The notes beneath the pieces were generated by a model that saw nothing but the letters and a program-made list of their open reading frames with translations, had not been told where the DNA came from and ran no database searches. 64,000 bases of DNA from Chlorobiota bacterium (lineage in GTDB: Bacteria > Bacteroidota > Ignavibacteria > OLB7), in assembly GCA_016700335.1 (NCBI GenBank), contig CP065014.1, positions 1,835,001-1,899,000 on the forward strand, read 5' to 3'. Both the position numbers and the translations under genes were made by a program. Below, piece after piece: positions 46,310 to 55,966 of the stretch (positions within the stretch are counted from its first letter, which is position 1; every line of letters starts with the position of its first letter).

Positions 46310-46912
46310 AGTCAAATTATATTTTGTCTTTTAAGGCATTACCTTTTTATTTACAAGGCTTATCCACTATGATATACAGCAAATTTGCACATAATATCTA
46401 CTTGAAATATTTCTGTTTTTCTACTAAAGTAGTTCTATCCTAAAAAAAGTATAACATTGGCAATTAAATCATTAATAGGTAGGTAAATATTCTACGAAGA
46501 TGAAATACTTAAATTCATTCAGGAGATGATACAAACTAAGTAATCCTTAGTTGAAATTTTGGGGAAATGCAAAGTAGATTTATTATGACAACGAAAGCTA
46601 ATTAAGTGGATTTAGTTAATGAAATAAAATTTTATACATCAAAAAGAAGCCAAATATTCTATCAAATATTTTGCATTTGATGCAATAGAAAACAAATCCT
46701 TTTTGTAACGATTCTTAAATCAAAAAAACAATTATAAAACATAGAAATTATATAATAACAATAATAGAAAAACTCCTAATATTGCAAACTCAATTCAGAA
46801 TTTAAAATGTATTGTAAATTTATATCAGGATTAATAAACTAAACTGAATTTTTTTTAGTATGAGTAAGATTGTACAACAAACATATCTACAACAACACCA
46901 ATCCAAAGAACA
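46310..46912. other. Non-coding or decayed stretch
   Basis: About 600 bases without a credible gene. Short open pieces exist (for example around 46560-46670 in the plus strand, reading through stop codons), and the composition is like nearby coding DNA rather than a compact promoter region, which suggests gene decay. I could not identify the ancestor of any piece. Confidence 0.4.
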
Positions 46913-46998
46913 ATGAAGTTGGAATAAGATAAATGTAAATTGTTAATTGATAATAAAAAGCCTCTTATCAACTGAATAAGTTTTTAGGAGGTTTTTGT
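46913..46998 (+). pseudogene. Duplicate of a lipoprotein gene's 3' end plus terminator
   Basis: The bases at 46913-46927 read MKLE-stop, preceded by P-x-x-R-x, matching the end of the lipoprotein encoded at 47400-49394 (PKPRVMKLE). The following sequence GTAAATTGTTAAT and the hairpin ending TTTTTAGGAGGTTTTT also match that gene's 3' flank. The hairpin (46955-46998; AAAAA-CCTC stem with a bulged G) should still terminate transcription. The simplest reading is the remnant of a second copy of that gene whose body has been lost. Confidence 0.6.
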
Positions 46999-47399
46999 TT
47001 TTTGTGTTGTAGAATAGTATATTCCAGAGATATAATAATTTTAGTATTTTCATTTTTATAATAAAAAATATAATAAATAAAATAAAGACTAAACGATTGT
47101 TACTCCACAATTTATAAGTATGTTTGAAGAACCTTTTTATGCGATACAAAACAAATTTACAATTCACATTTTTAGATTAGTTTTATTTTTAATAAATGTA
47201 CTTAGCAATTAAAAAACAGACTTCTAAAATTTCCTTCAACTTTTGGTATAGGAGTACAGGGTTTAAAGGCTTACAAGGTAAGTGTTTTTAATATAGGAGT
47301 TATGGACTTAGTAAAAAAATGGTCTCATAATGGGCAGATAATAACTGTACCAACTAGTAACTGCAACAATATACAATTTAAAACTGAAATAAGATAATC
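46999..47399. other. Region before the duplicated lipoprotein gene
   Basis: About 400 bases. A frame without a start codon is open from 47206 to a TAA at 47395-47397, just before ATG 47400; it reads YKVSVFNIGVMDLVKKW in its middle, loosely like a T9SS tail strand pattern. The first 200 bases show nothing recognisable. The real promoter of the next gene should lie here but was not identified. Confidence 0.35.
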
Positions 47400-49394
47400 A
47401 TGAAAAGTGTAAAAATAATCTTACCACTGATTGTGGTTTTTATGTCGTGCGGTTTTACAAGGTTTGAAAGTAGTAATTATATATCAAGTGTAATTAAAAT
47501 AAGCTCTGAATCACTACAAGAAGATACTATATTGAGTACTTTATGGTGCAAGAATTTTCTTTTAAGTACATACCCATTGAAGTATATCAAAATAGATAGT
47601 AGCTTTAAATTTTTAGAGGACTCATCAGTTTGCAAGGGTTCAAATCCTGAATGTACTCCACTTACAATGAGTATGAACAAAGCGAGAAATAAAGTATTGT
47701 ATGTGGTATCGAAATTTAGAACCAAAAGCATGGGTGCATTGGTAGAGAAAGATTTGTATAACAATCAAGTAAAAGAAATAATTAATTCATCGGAAAACAT
47801 TTCAAGTGCAGTTTATTTTGGTGGTACTGATAGCATAATAGTTTATTATTCATTGGGCAAACCAGAGGGAGTAAATGCTGGATATTTCAAAATGGATTTG
47901 AAAACAAATAAACGAGTATTAATATTTGATATTTACTCAGATCTTGGTAGTGATGAGATAGTAAATGGTTTTGATGTAAGCCCAGATGGTAACACACTAT
48001 TAGTACCTGAAGTGTTTAGCAAAACAACTCCAAAGATATTAATGGTAGAAATGTCAACTGGTCAAGTTCGATGGGTACAAGAACTAAGTCTTGATGTGAA
48101 TCGTGAGTTAGAATTGTTGTGTATGCGTTACAATAATGATGGCACTGAAGTATTATATTCAATTTATAGTCGTGGTTTATTGGGTAATGGTCCAAAAGTT
48201 TCATCAAAGTTAGGAGTAATAAAACTAGAAACGATGGAAGATAAGCTATTACAGTTCAAGCCAGAAGATGCAAGTACAGGTGCATGGGTAGCTCCATTTC
48301 CAAACTGGTCACCAGATAATAAACACATAATTTATGGTATGATATGCTTAGGTTTAAGTAATTACGAATTATACATTAAAACGAATATTGAATTGGAGAC
48401 AAATAAGAAAACAATATTAAAAGTAAAGAAGATAACTTCTAAAACATTAGAGTCTAAAAATTTAGAAAATGCCGTTTGGACAAATAATTTTATGTTAGCA
48501 ACTTATTCAGCGCAGTACATTAAAATAGACAGCAATTATAATGTAATTGAAGACTCATCAATTGGAGATAATTCTTTAATAAAATACTACCCATTTACAA
48601 TGAGTTTAAATAAGAAAAAAACGAAAATTGTTTATGTAGTTTCAAATAGGTCGTCGGTAAGCATAGGAGCATTATACGAGATGGACTTGCAAAATGATTA
48701 CGCTTTAAAAGAACTACTAGACAGTAGCGAAAACATCTCTAGTGCGGTGTATATGGGTAGTAGTGATAGTTTGATTGTTTATTATTCATTAGGCAAACCA
48801 GAAGGAAGAAATGCTGGGTATTACAAATTGAATTTAAACACAATGGAGCGAGAGTTGATACTTGAGCATTACTCAAGTTTTGGTCGTAATGAAATAGTTA
48901 ATGGGTTTGACATAAGCCCAGACGGGAAAAATTTGTTATTTACAGATGTAGGGAGTTATAGACCACCTATAATAGTTAGTTATAATTTGGAGACAAAACG
49001 TAAGCAAGCGTTATACCAATTTGATTCACCTAATCGTGCTTTACTTTGGATGCGTTATAATAATGATGGAACAAAGATATTATACTCAAACTATGGTCAG
49101 CGAGCTTTTATAGGTGGTCCGTGCGATCCATCAAAACTAGGAGTATTGAATCTTAAATCATTGGAAGATAAAAATATAGTATTTAAACCAGATAACAGTT
49201 CATGGGATAGATGGACAGCCTCGTTTCCAAATTGGTCACCAGATAATAAACATATCGTTTATGGTATGGCAAAAATAGCTGACAAAAGCGGAGCTGTAGG
49301 GAGTTATCAATTGTATGTAAGAATTAATATTGATGAGGAAATAAGCAGTGTGTTGAGTAAAAACCCAAAACCAAGAGTAATGAAATTGGAATAA
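47400..49394 (+). CDS. Lipoprotein with an internal tandem duplication (PD40/TolB-like propeller)
   Basis: 664 residues. Lipobox VFMSCG near residue 17 predicts a lipoprotein. Two halves of about 310 residues repeat each other: ENISSAVYFGGTDSIIVYYS vs ENISSAVYMGSSDSLIVYYS, GFDVSPDGNTLL vs GFDISPDGKNLL, MRYNNDGTEVLYS vs MRYNNDGTKILYS, and FPNWSPDNKHIIYGM vs FPNWSPDNKHIVYGM. The SPDG/SPDN units are PD40 (WD40-like) blades, so each half is probably a beta-propeller or half of one. High DNA similarity in the repeated motifs implies a recent duplication. Function unknown; it sits in an accessory, partly decayed region with its own terminator. Confidence 0.8.
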   Translation: MKSVKIILPLIVVFMSCGFTRFESSNYISSVIKISSESLQEDTILSTLWCKNFLLSTYPLKYIKIDSSFKFLEDSSVCKGSNPECTPLTMSMNKARNKVLYVVSKFRTKSMGALVEKDLYNNQVKEIINSSENISSAVYFGGTDSIIVYYSLGKPEGVNAGYFKMDLKTNKRVLIFDIYSDLGSDEIVNGFDVSPDGNTLLVPEVFSKTTPKILMVEMSTGQVRWVQELSLDVNRELELLCMRYNNDGTEVLYSIYSRGLLGNGPKVSSKLGVIKLETMEDKLLQFKPEDASTGAWVAPFPNWSPDNKHIIYGMICLGLSNYELYIKTNIELETNKKTILKVKKITSKTLESKNLENAVWTNNFMLATYSAQYIKIDSNYNVIEDSSIGDNSLIKYYPFTMSLNKKKTKIVYVVSNRSSVSIGALYEMDLQNDYALKELLDSSENISSAVYMGSSDSLIVYYSLGKPEGRNAGYYKLNLNTMERELILEHYSSFGRNEIVNGFDISPDGKNLLFTDVGSYRPPIIVSYNLETKRKQALYQFDSPNRALLWMRYNNDGTKILYSNYGQRAFIGGPCDPSKLGVLNLKSLEDKNIVFKPDNSSWDRWTASFPNWSPDNKHIVYGMAKIADKSGAVGSYQLYVRINIDEEISSVLSKNPKPRVMKLE

Positions 49395-49424
49395 GTAAAT
49401 TGTTAATAAATACTTAATAAATAT

Positions 49425-49467
49425 AAAAACTTCCTATCAATTGATAAAATTTTTAGGAGGTTTTTTT
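49425..49467 (+). terminator. Rho-independent terminator of the duplicated lipoprotein gene
   Basis: 12-bp stem AAAAACTTCCTA / TAGGAGGTTTTT (one wobble pair) followed by T7. A similar hairpin lies at 46955-46998, after the remnant 3' end of a likely paralogue. Confidence 0.88.
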
Positions 49468-49694
49468 ATGTATCAAAAATTGAGGTTTAATATTATTTTA
49501 TAATATAAGATTGCTTTTTAAAAATAGAGTTTAACTATGTAAGTTCTTGTTTTGAGTAATTATAAAAGCAATTTCATAATAAATGTAGCTTTCAATTAAT
49601 GAAAGCAAAGTACCTAGCTAACATTGTATTGATTTTATGCTAACAAACACTGCAATAATTGCTCACATAAAAGTTAATGATGTAATTGCAATTT
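49468..49694. other. Non-coding or decayed stretch
   Basis: About 230 AT-rich bases with no credible ORF. A short frame near 49645-49714 (IAHIKVNDVIAIYDSGAA-stop) runs into the disrupted frame described next. Confidence 0.35.
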
Positions 49695-50102
49695 ATGATT
49701 CAGGGGCAGCTTGAGAAAAACAGTAGTAAAATAGTAACAACTGAGATAATAGATCCAATAAAAGGGCATTACATACCTGCTTGTGTAAATTTATTTCCAC
49801 TTATAAAAAACGAAAGTAAAAAATTATTATCTTAAACACCAAAACAAATAGCCGATACAGGTTCATGCTTACAATTTACCTATGCTTCAGAATGGTTTGG
49901 AATAAATCAATCTAGCACAAAAGATTGGTTGGAAAAGGGTAAGATTGACACACACTTAGAAGCAAAACCGAATAAAGAGTATATTGTGTTTCTTGAAGTA
50001 AGGGATCTTTGTCATCAAGATTACATTAATTATTATACCCTTTATCCGTGCAGAGATAACAGTCGAATTCTCTATGTAAGTATTTATCCAGTAATAAATT
50101 GA
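49695..50102 (+). pseudogene. Disrupted ORF with a helix-turn-helix-like segment
   Basis: One frame runs from ATG 49695 (MIQGQLEKNSSKIVTTEIID) to an in-frame TAA at 49833-49835, then continues open from 49836 to TGA at 50100-50102. The second part contains SEWFGINQSSTKDWLEKGKI, which resembles the DNA-binding helix of MerR/excisionase-type domains, followed by YIVFLEVRDLCHQDYINYY. With one internal stop and a probable frameshift just upstream (near 49700), the region looks like a broken gene. The family assignment is tentative. Confidence 0.45.
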
Positions 50103-50131
50103 AACTGACGTTTTTATAATTTTTAGATTAA

Positions 50132-53107
50132 CTATTTAGTAATTAATAATTTACTCAAATATTTATTGTTATTTGAAACCATCATAATTGTATAACTTCC
50201 ACTTGGTAAATCAGAAAGATCAAAAATAAAAGTATTAATTCCCTTCTTGAATATAATTGAATTAACTAACACTTTAACTTCATTCCCTGTTAAATCATAT
50301 AAGGAAACATTTATATTTTCATCATTTACGAGTCCTATATAAACTTTAGCAATTCCACTAGTAACTGGATTGGGGAAAGAAGAAGTAATGAAATTTGCTG
50401 ATGCTTTTACACCAAAACTTAGTTTATTGTTGCACCAATCAGAACCTGCTTGAAGAGATAGTAACATGTTAATATTAAACGGTATTACATCTTCATTTCC
50501 ACATGCATCACCAACAATTAGTGTATCAGTTTGTTGATTTAGAGTAGAACCTTGAATACATATTGGAATTCTTACAAATGAATGGGGTGAAATTGTAATT
50601 GGAATAATAGATGGTGGCAAACTATAAACTATATTATTGTTAAATTTTAGAGAAGAAATAATTTTAGATTTACTTCCATAATTAACAATTTCAATACTAT
50701 CAGAACATCTCCAAGTTAATGAATTTAATGTATCTAATTCAACTCCTTTACCAAATCTCAAGCCAACTGAATCTCTAGATTTTGTATCTAAAGTTGCTAA
50801 AGTAAAACCACTTAATGTATCAGTTTTTGTAGATGTATTCCCTATTTTATCAGTCGTAATAATAGTTACATAACCATCATGATATTTATCTTTCAATCTT
50901 ATATCAACTTTAATTTCATCTGTAGGAAAATCTGATGAGTTTGGCAATACAACTACTTCACAATTTTTTAGAAGACTAAAATTTACACTATTAACACCGG
51001 TTCCAATTTTTCTTGACTCCGAAACTTGATATGTTAAATTTGATGGGCAAGGAGGAATCAAAGTTTCAATTTTAGGTGGGAGAGTATCAACCAAACTTTG
51101 TAAAGGGATATTAGCAATCACTCTTTCATTACACAAATTTTTAATTCTTATTTCAGTATTTATCTCAGCCATTCCTAACCATCCACTTATACAAATAGAA
51201 TATTTTACCTTCTCACCTGGTTTTAAAGTTATTGGTAAAATTCCTTTTATCTTAATGTTGTTTTGTAATAACGCATTCTTAAGAGTATCTGAAATTAATA
51301 CTTCTGTAATAGTTTGTGGGAAATTTCCATAATTCTCAATCTCAAAATCCCTACAAGTATCATTTGCAGAATTTATAATAATTAAAGAATCCAAAACAAT
51401 AGGTGTATTACCATTCATTCCAATTGTCCGCAAAGTGAAGCCAGGTATTGTTTTAAAAAAACTAATCTCCCTTCCTCCTGAATCAATTGCTTTAATACCA
51501 ATTTTACCATCATTATATTTATCAACTAAAGTTGCTTTAAAATAAACTGTATCAATCCCTTTAGAAAAAGCAGGAATAGTAACTTTTGTATTTTCTTGTG
51601 TTAAAACTATAATTGAGTCAATACCAGTATCAGTAATTTTACTATCAAATGCAATACCATCTAAATCTGAACATCTTAAAGAATCCTCAATTATAGGGGG
51701 ATAAATATCACCAACTAATTTCCCAAAAACCATACTACCGCTGTAACCATAAGAATTTGCAGCTCCAAAACCATAAATTCCAATTCCAAATGAAGAATCA
51801 CAATTAATTATATGCGAACCTTGTTGAACTTCAATTTGAGCATAAAGATAATTTGTTGTTGATACGGGTTTAAATTGGTTCGCATTTAACTTTTGTCCAT
51901 CTAAAGTTAAATTTTTCAAACCATCTTTATGAATTGTTATATTAAAAAAATGACGTCTAAATTCTGGATCTATAATACTTTGAAAAACATTGATAGAATC
52001 CCATTGCTCTATTGGTTGAATAATCATCATAAAAGGATCACCTAAAGCAGTTCCACCACTAAATGGATTTTTATTACTTTCTGCTGAATGCTCATATTGG
52101 GCAATCAAAACTGGTAAATCTGAACTTATAAAGGAAGAGGCAGTGTATTCTTTCTCTACTGGAATCCCCTTTTGTAGAGGTGTTTGTACAACTCCATTTA
52201 ACTTCCAATTAGTATTATCAAATGCAGATAATATTCTGAAAATTGGTTTAAAAGGAGATGATGGTGTAATTACAAAATGAGGTGTAACTATGTAATTTTT
52301 TCCCCATGTTTCTAATGGTGGAATTTGTTCACATAAATGATCACGACTTCTACCATCTAATACTGGTATAGATGCTCTTTTAACACCAGCAAATACTGCA
52401 ACAGGTTTATTTCCTAAAATCTCAGTTCCACTAACATCTTGTGCATCTTTGTTAATTTCTGCTTGACCAAAGAAGACTTGTCCTTTATTCAAATTTACAT
52501 TAAATGTAGCTCCTTTTTGATTACCATTAATTTTAGCCAGAGGAGAAGAAGTAATTCTTAAAACAGTATTATCAGCAGTAGCAACAACTGCAAATTCAGA
52601 AGGCGTATCAAAAGTTCCATTATTCCCTTGAATCAAATATCCATTTGAATAAGATAAAACAATATATCGTGGGGTCAGAACTTTTTCAGGAATTGCAACA
52701 AAAGCATCTGCAGATTTATCTCTAATTGATACACCATAAATAGTAATTTCATCATCAGCTTCAACTATTACACTTTTATTACTTACACCAGTATTAGAAT
52801 TATCTAATTCTAGATTAAATGGAATTTTAATTTCAAGTGGAGTATTTACTTGTTGAATATCATAATTGATTGGGGCAGAAAAATTATTATTTAAAATAAT
52901 TTTCAATTTTGTTAATTTGTCGCAAGACGCATATAACCTTAACTTTGAGCCATTAGTATTGCTTCCTAAATTTTCCATAAAAGCAATATAAAATTGCTTC
53001 CCTCGAGTATCTGATCTTACTGTTTGTGCTTGAATTAATTGAGAAGTTATAAAGTAAATTGCAATACAAAAAGTTACAATTTTATTATAATTAATATAAA
53101 TTTTCAT
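50132..53107 (-). CDS. IgGFc-binding-like / ASH-type surface protein with T9SS sorting domain
   Basis: 991 residues from ATG 53107, chosen because the signal peptide (IVTFCIAIYFITSQLIQAQ) follows directly; the frame is open 24 codons further upstream. The N-terminal ~450 residues match the IgGFc-binding N-terminal domain found in FCB surface proteins (GKQFYIAFMENLG, DEITIYGVSI, FDTPSEFAVVATADNT, GTEILGNKPVAVFAG, HLCEQIPPLETWGKNYIV). Then come beta-sandwich repeats with paired cysteines and a T9SS type A tail (SSFPNPVTSGIAKVYIG ... GSYTIMMVSNN). Same architecture as the gene at 59297-63385. Role unknown, likely surface structure or adhesion; the domain name does not imply IgG binding. Confidence 0.85.
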   Translation of the reverse strand: MKIYINYNKIVTFCIAIYFITSQLIQAQTVRSDTRGKQFYIAFMENLGSNTNGSKLRLYASCDKLTKLKIILNNNFSAPINYDIQQVNTPLEIKIPFNLELDNSNTGVSNKSVIVEADDEITIYGVSIRDKSADAFVAIPEKVLTPRYIVLSYSNGYLIQGNNGTFDTPSEFAVVATADNTVLRITSSPLAKINGNQKGATFNVNLNKGQVFFGQAEINKDAQDVSGTEILGNKPVAVFAGVKRASIPVLDGRSRDHLCEQIPPLETWGKNYIVTPHFVITPSSPFKPIFRILSAFDNTNWKLNGVVQTPLQKGIPVEKEYTASSFISSDLPVLIAQYEHSAESNKNPFSGGTALGDPFMMIIQPIEQWDSINVFQSIIDPEFRRHFFNITIHKDGLKNLTLDGQKLNANQFKPVSTTNYLYAQIEVQQGSHIINCDSSFGIGIYGFGAANSYGYSGSMVFGKLVGDIYPPIIEDSLRCSDLDGIAFDSKITDTGIDSIIVLTQENTKVTIPAFSKGIDTVYFKATLVDKYNDGKIGIKAIDSGGREISFFKTIPGFTLRTIGMNGNTPIVLDSLIIINSANDTCRDFEIENYGNFPQTITEVLISDTLKNALLQNNIKIKGILPITLKPGEKVKYSICISGWLGMAEINTEIRIKNLCNERVIANIPLQSLVDTLPPKIETLIPPCPSNLTYQVSESRKIGTGVNSVNFSLLKNCEVVVLPNSSDFPTDEIKVDIRLKDKYHDGYVTIITTDKIGNTSTKTDTLSGFTLATLDTKSRDSVGLRFGKGVELDTLNSLTWRCSDSIEIVNYGSKSKIISSLKFNNNIVYSLPPSIIPITISPHSFVRIPICIQGSTLNQQTDTLIVGDACGNEDVIPFNINMLLSLQAGSDWCNNKLSFGVKASANFITSSFPNPVTSGIAKVYIGLVNDENINVSLYDLTGNEVKVLVNSIIFKKGINTFIFDLSDLPSGSYTIMMVSNNNKYLSKLLITK

Positions 53108-53240
53108 TCGTACATTCTTTTTTATGAAATGGAATTGTAAAATAAATGAAACTTTTAGATTATATAAATTAAAATGCAATATTTATCTAACAAAAGTTAT
53201 AAATTATAAAATAAATTTTTTAAAATATATTAAGAACAAA

Positions 53241-54368
53241 TTAAATTTTTTTAACAAGATTTTGAACAATCTCATTCTTCCATTCTAAAAAATTTCCTGT
53301 TAATATTTTCTCTCTTGACGACCTCATTAATTGCAAATAAAAATGAATGTTATGAATTGTTGATAAAGTACAAGCAGTAATTTCATCAACATTAAATAAA
53401 TGCCTTATATAAGAAAGTGAATATCCTTTGCAAGTTAAACAATCACAATTGGAATCAATTGGCGATTCGTCATATTTAAATTTTAGATTTCTTACATTTA
53501 ACCTTCCTTTTGAAGTAAACAAGGTTGCATTTCTAGCATTTCTAGTTGGCATTACACAATCAAACATATCAACCCCACGAGAAATGGCTTCTAGAAGATT
53601 TTCTGGAGTACCCACTCCCATCAAGTATCTTGGTCGATTTTCGGGTAGGAAAGGGATTGTAAAGTCAATTACATCATACATCACATTGGTAGGTTCACCT
53701 ACAGCTAACCCACCAATAGCAAATCCATCAAATCCAACTTTAACTGTTTCAATTGCACTAAATTCTCGAAGCTGTTTGTTAGTCCCTCCTTGAATTATGG
53801 AAAATAATGCTTGAGTAAATCCATAGGGATAATCTATTTTATTGTGATATTCTTTTGCTCTAATTGCCCATCTTAAAGACCTTTCTGCAGCCTCTCGATG
53901 TTCATTTACAGGTAAATCTGGTGATCTAAATTCATCTAACACCATCATTATATCAGATCCTATAGCTCTCTGAATATCAATTACCTTTTCGGGAGTTAAA
54001 TTAATTTTTGCTCCATCAATATGAGATTGGAATTTCACACCATCTTCATTTACTTTGCATAATTCCTTTAACGAAAAAATTTGGAATCCTCCAGAGTCAG
54101 TAAGAATAGATCTATTCCAATTCATAAATTTATGCAAACCACCTATTTTCAACAAAACATCTAAGCCAGGTCTTGTAAATAAATGATAAGTATTTGAAAG
54201 AATAATTTCTGAGTTTGACCTTAATAAGTCTTCACTTAATAAAGTTTTAACTGCCCCACGAGTACCAACAGGCATAAATACTGGAGTATTGAAAGTTCCA
54301 TGATCTGTTTCAATAATTCCAGCTCTTGCCTTTGATACAATATCAGTTTGTAATAATTCAAATTTCAT
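53241..54368 (-). CDS. tgt: Queuine tRNA-ribosyltransferase
   Basis: 375 residues from ATG 54368 (MKFELLQTD, the usual family start; a TTG three codons earlier is also in frame). Exchanges G34 for the queuosine precursor in GUN tRNAs. Visible: VFMPVGTRGAVKTLL, ILTDSGGFQIFSL (general-base Asp), FSIIQGGTNKQLRE, GFAIGGLAVGEP, the nucleophile Asp in MFDCVMPTRNARNATLF, and the zinc site CDCLTC with a later His. Divergent from an MFS transporter gene. Other queuosine genes are not in the window. Confidence 0.97.
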   Translation of the reverse strand: MKFELLQTDIVSKARAGIIETDHGTFNTPVFMPVGTRGAVKTLLSEDLLRSNSEIILSNTYHLFTRPGLDVLLKIGGLHKFMNWNRSILTDSGGFQIFSLKELCKVNEDGVKFQSHIDGAKINLTPEKVIDIQRAIGSDIMMVLDEFRSPDLPVNEHREAAERSLRWAIRAKEYHNKIDYPYGFTQALFSIIQGGTNKQLREFSAIETVKVGFDGFAIGGLAVGEPTNVMYDVIDFTIPFLPENRPRYLMGVGTPENLLEAISRGVDMFDCVMPTRNARNATLFTSKGRLNVRNLKFKYDESPIDSNCDCLTCKGYSLSYIRHLFNVDEITACTLSTIHNIHFYLQLMRSSREKILTGNFLEWKNEIVQNLVKKI

Positions 54369-54518
54369 ATCTTTCAAAAATAGCTAACAAAATTTAAAGA
54401 AATAACTCCAATAAAATGAAGAAATAGATTTAATACATTTACATTAATTTTAAATATTTATTTCAAGAACAACACTTAATTTAGGCGTATAATAATATTT
54501 TTTTATTTACAATTAATC

Positions 54519-55757
54519 ATGTCCAAACAAGATTTTAAAAAGGTTTTATCTTGGTCATTCTTCGATTTTGCTAACACTGGATTTTATGTCATAATGATGA
54601 CTGTTGTTTATCCTGTTTACTTTAAAAATTCATTAGCAAATGGGAATGAAGCTTATTGGGGAAGGGCTGTATCAATTTCAATGCTGCTTACTGCTTTACT
54701 TGCACCTTTACTTGGTGCAATTGCAGATGCAGGAAATAAAAAGAAATTATTCTTAGCTGCTTTAACAATCTTTACCATTGCTGCCACATTCGGACTTTTT
54801 TTTACATGGACATTATGGATTGCAATGGTTTTAATAATTATTGCAAATTTTGGATTTGAAGGTGGAACTGTATTTTATGATGCAATTTTACCTGATATTT
54901 CTGAACCTAAAGATTATGCAAAAGTATCGGGATATGGTTTTGCAATGGGTTACTTAGGTTCATTTATAATACTTGGAATTTCAATGTATTTTTTGCAAGG
55001 ATCACCAACTGATTCAGATATAAGAACGCTAATTGCAATCTCTGGATTTTTCTTTGCTATTTTTTCTTTGCCATTATTTTTTAATATAAAAGAGAATAAA
55101 TCAAGTACTATTTTAAAATCATCAATTGCTAAAGGTTATAAAAGTGTAGTTAATACTATTAAGGAAATTAAAAATTATAAGGAGGTAAATAAATTTTTAA
55201 TTGCATTTTTTATTTACAATGATGGTATATTAACTGTTATACTTTTTGCAAGTTTATATGCTGAATCCACTTTAGGATTTAATACACAAGAAAGACTAGT
55301 TTTATTTATTATAGTTCAAGGTTCAGCATTGATTGGATCTTTATTATTTGGTTCTTTAACGAATAGGTTTGGTGCTAGAAATGTGATAATAATCACACTT
55401 ACAATATGGGTAATTGTGGTTATATCTGCTTTCTTTGTTACTACTAAACCTTTTTTTTATATTATTGGAATTGTTGCAGGTATTGGTTTAGGGTCATCTC
55501 AAAGCACTAGTAGAGCAATGATGGCATTATTAACACCTCAAAACAAAAGAACTGAATTTTTTGGATTTTATGATGGATTTTGTGGAAAAGCTTCGGCAAT
55601 TATTGGTCCACTTTTGTTTGGTGAAGCATCAAATTATTTTGGTCAACGAAAAGCAATTTTAATAATAGGGTTATTTTTCCTATTTGGAATTTTAATGATT
55701 TCTAAAGTTAAAGATGTTAGAATTAATGGATCTGATTTAATAGAAATTAAAGAATGA
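54519..55757 (+). CDS. MFS transporter, UMF1/Atg22-like
   Basis: 412 residues with about twelve membrane helices. The opening VLSWSFFDFANTGFYVIMMTVVYPVYF is typical of the UMF1 (Atg22-like) family, as are GGTVFYDAILPDIS and the cytoplasmic-loop DAGNKKK. Family members are proposed to export amino acids or other small solutes, but few are characterised, so the substrate is open. The gene stands alone; about 200 AT-rich bases follow it. Confidence 0.85.
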   Translation: MSKQDFKKVLSWSFFDFANTGFYVIMMTVVYPVYFKNSLANGNEAYWGRAVSISMLLTALLAPLLGAIADAGNKKKLFLAALTIFTIAATFGLFFTWTLWIAMVLIIIANFGFEGGTVFYDAILPDISEPKDYAKVSGYGFAMGYLGSFIILGISMYFLQGSPTDSDIRTLIAISGFFFAIFSLPLFFNIKENKSSTILKSSIAKGYKSVVNTIKEIKNYKEVNKFLIAFFIYNDGILTVILFASLYAESTLGFNTQERLVLFIIVQGSALIGSLLFGSLTNRFGARNVIIITLTIWVIVVISAFFVTTKPFFYIIGIVAGIGLGSSQSTSRAMMALLTPQNKRTEFFGFYDGFCGKASAIIGPLLFGEASNYFGQRKAILIIGLFFLFGILMISKVKDVRINGSDLIEIKE

Positions 55758-55966
55758 GCTATATAAATTTAAATAATATTTTTTAAATTTTGAAACCTAA
55801 ATATCAGATATTTAAAACATTTAAATTAAGATTTAGAATTTAAATTTTAATGTAAAATTTAGAATCTATTTCATTTAAATTCGTCATTATACTATTATTA
55901 CTTATTCAATAAGGTATCTAATGTATTTAAAATTTAAAATTACCATTTTATTTATACTTTAACAAT

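Noticed and set aside
46943..47167. Open frame of 74 codons on the minus strand
   Set aside because: It covers the terminator hairpin of the ghost 3' end, is made of Lys/Ile/Phe/Tyr/Asn as expected from AT-rich DNA, and shows no family features.
47206..47397. Frame ending just before ATG 47400, possibly a T9SS tail relic or a 5' extension
   Set aside because: It ends in a stop before the ATG and lacks a start codon; resemblance to a T9SS tail is too weak to call a gene.
53428..53793. 121-codon plus-strand frame opposite tgt
   Set aside because: Antisense to a firmly identified enzyme and without its own family features.
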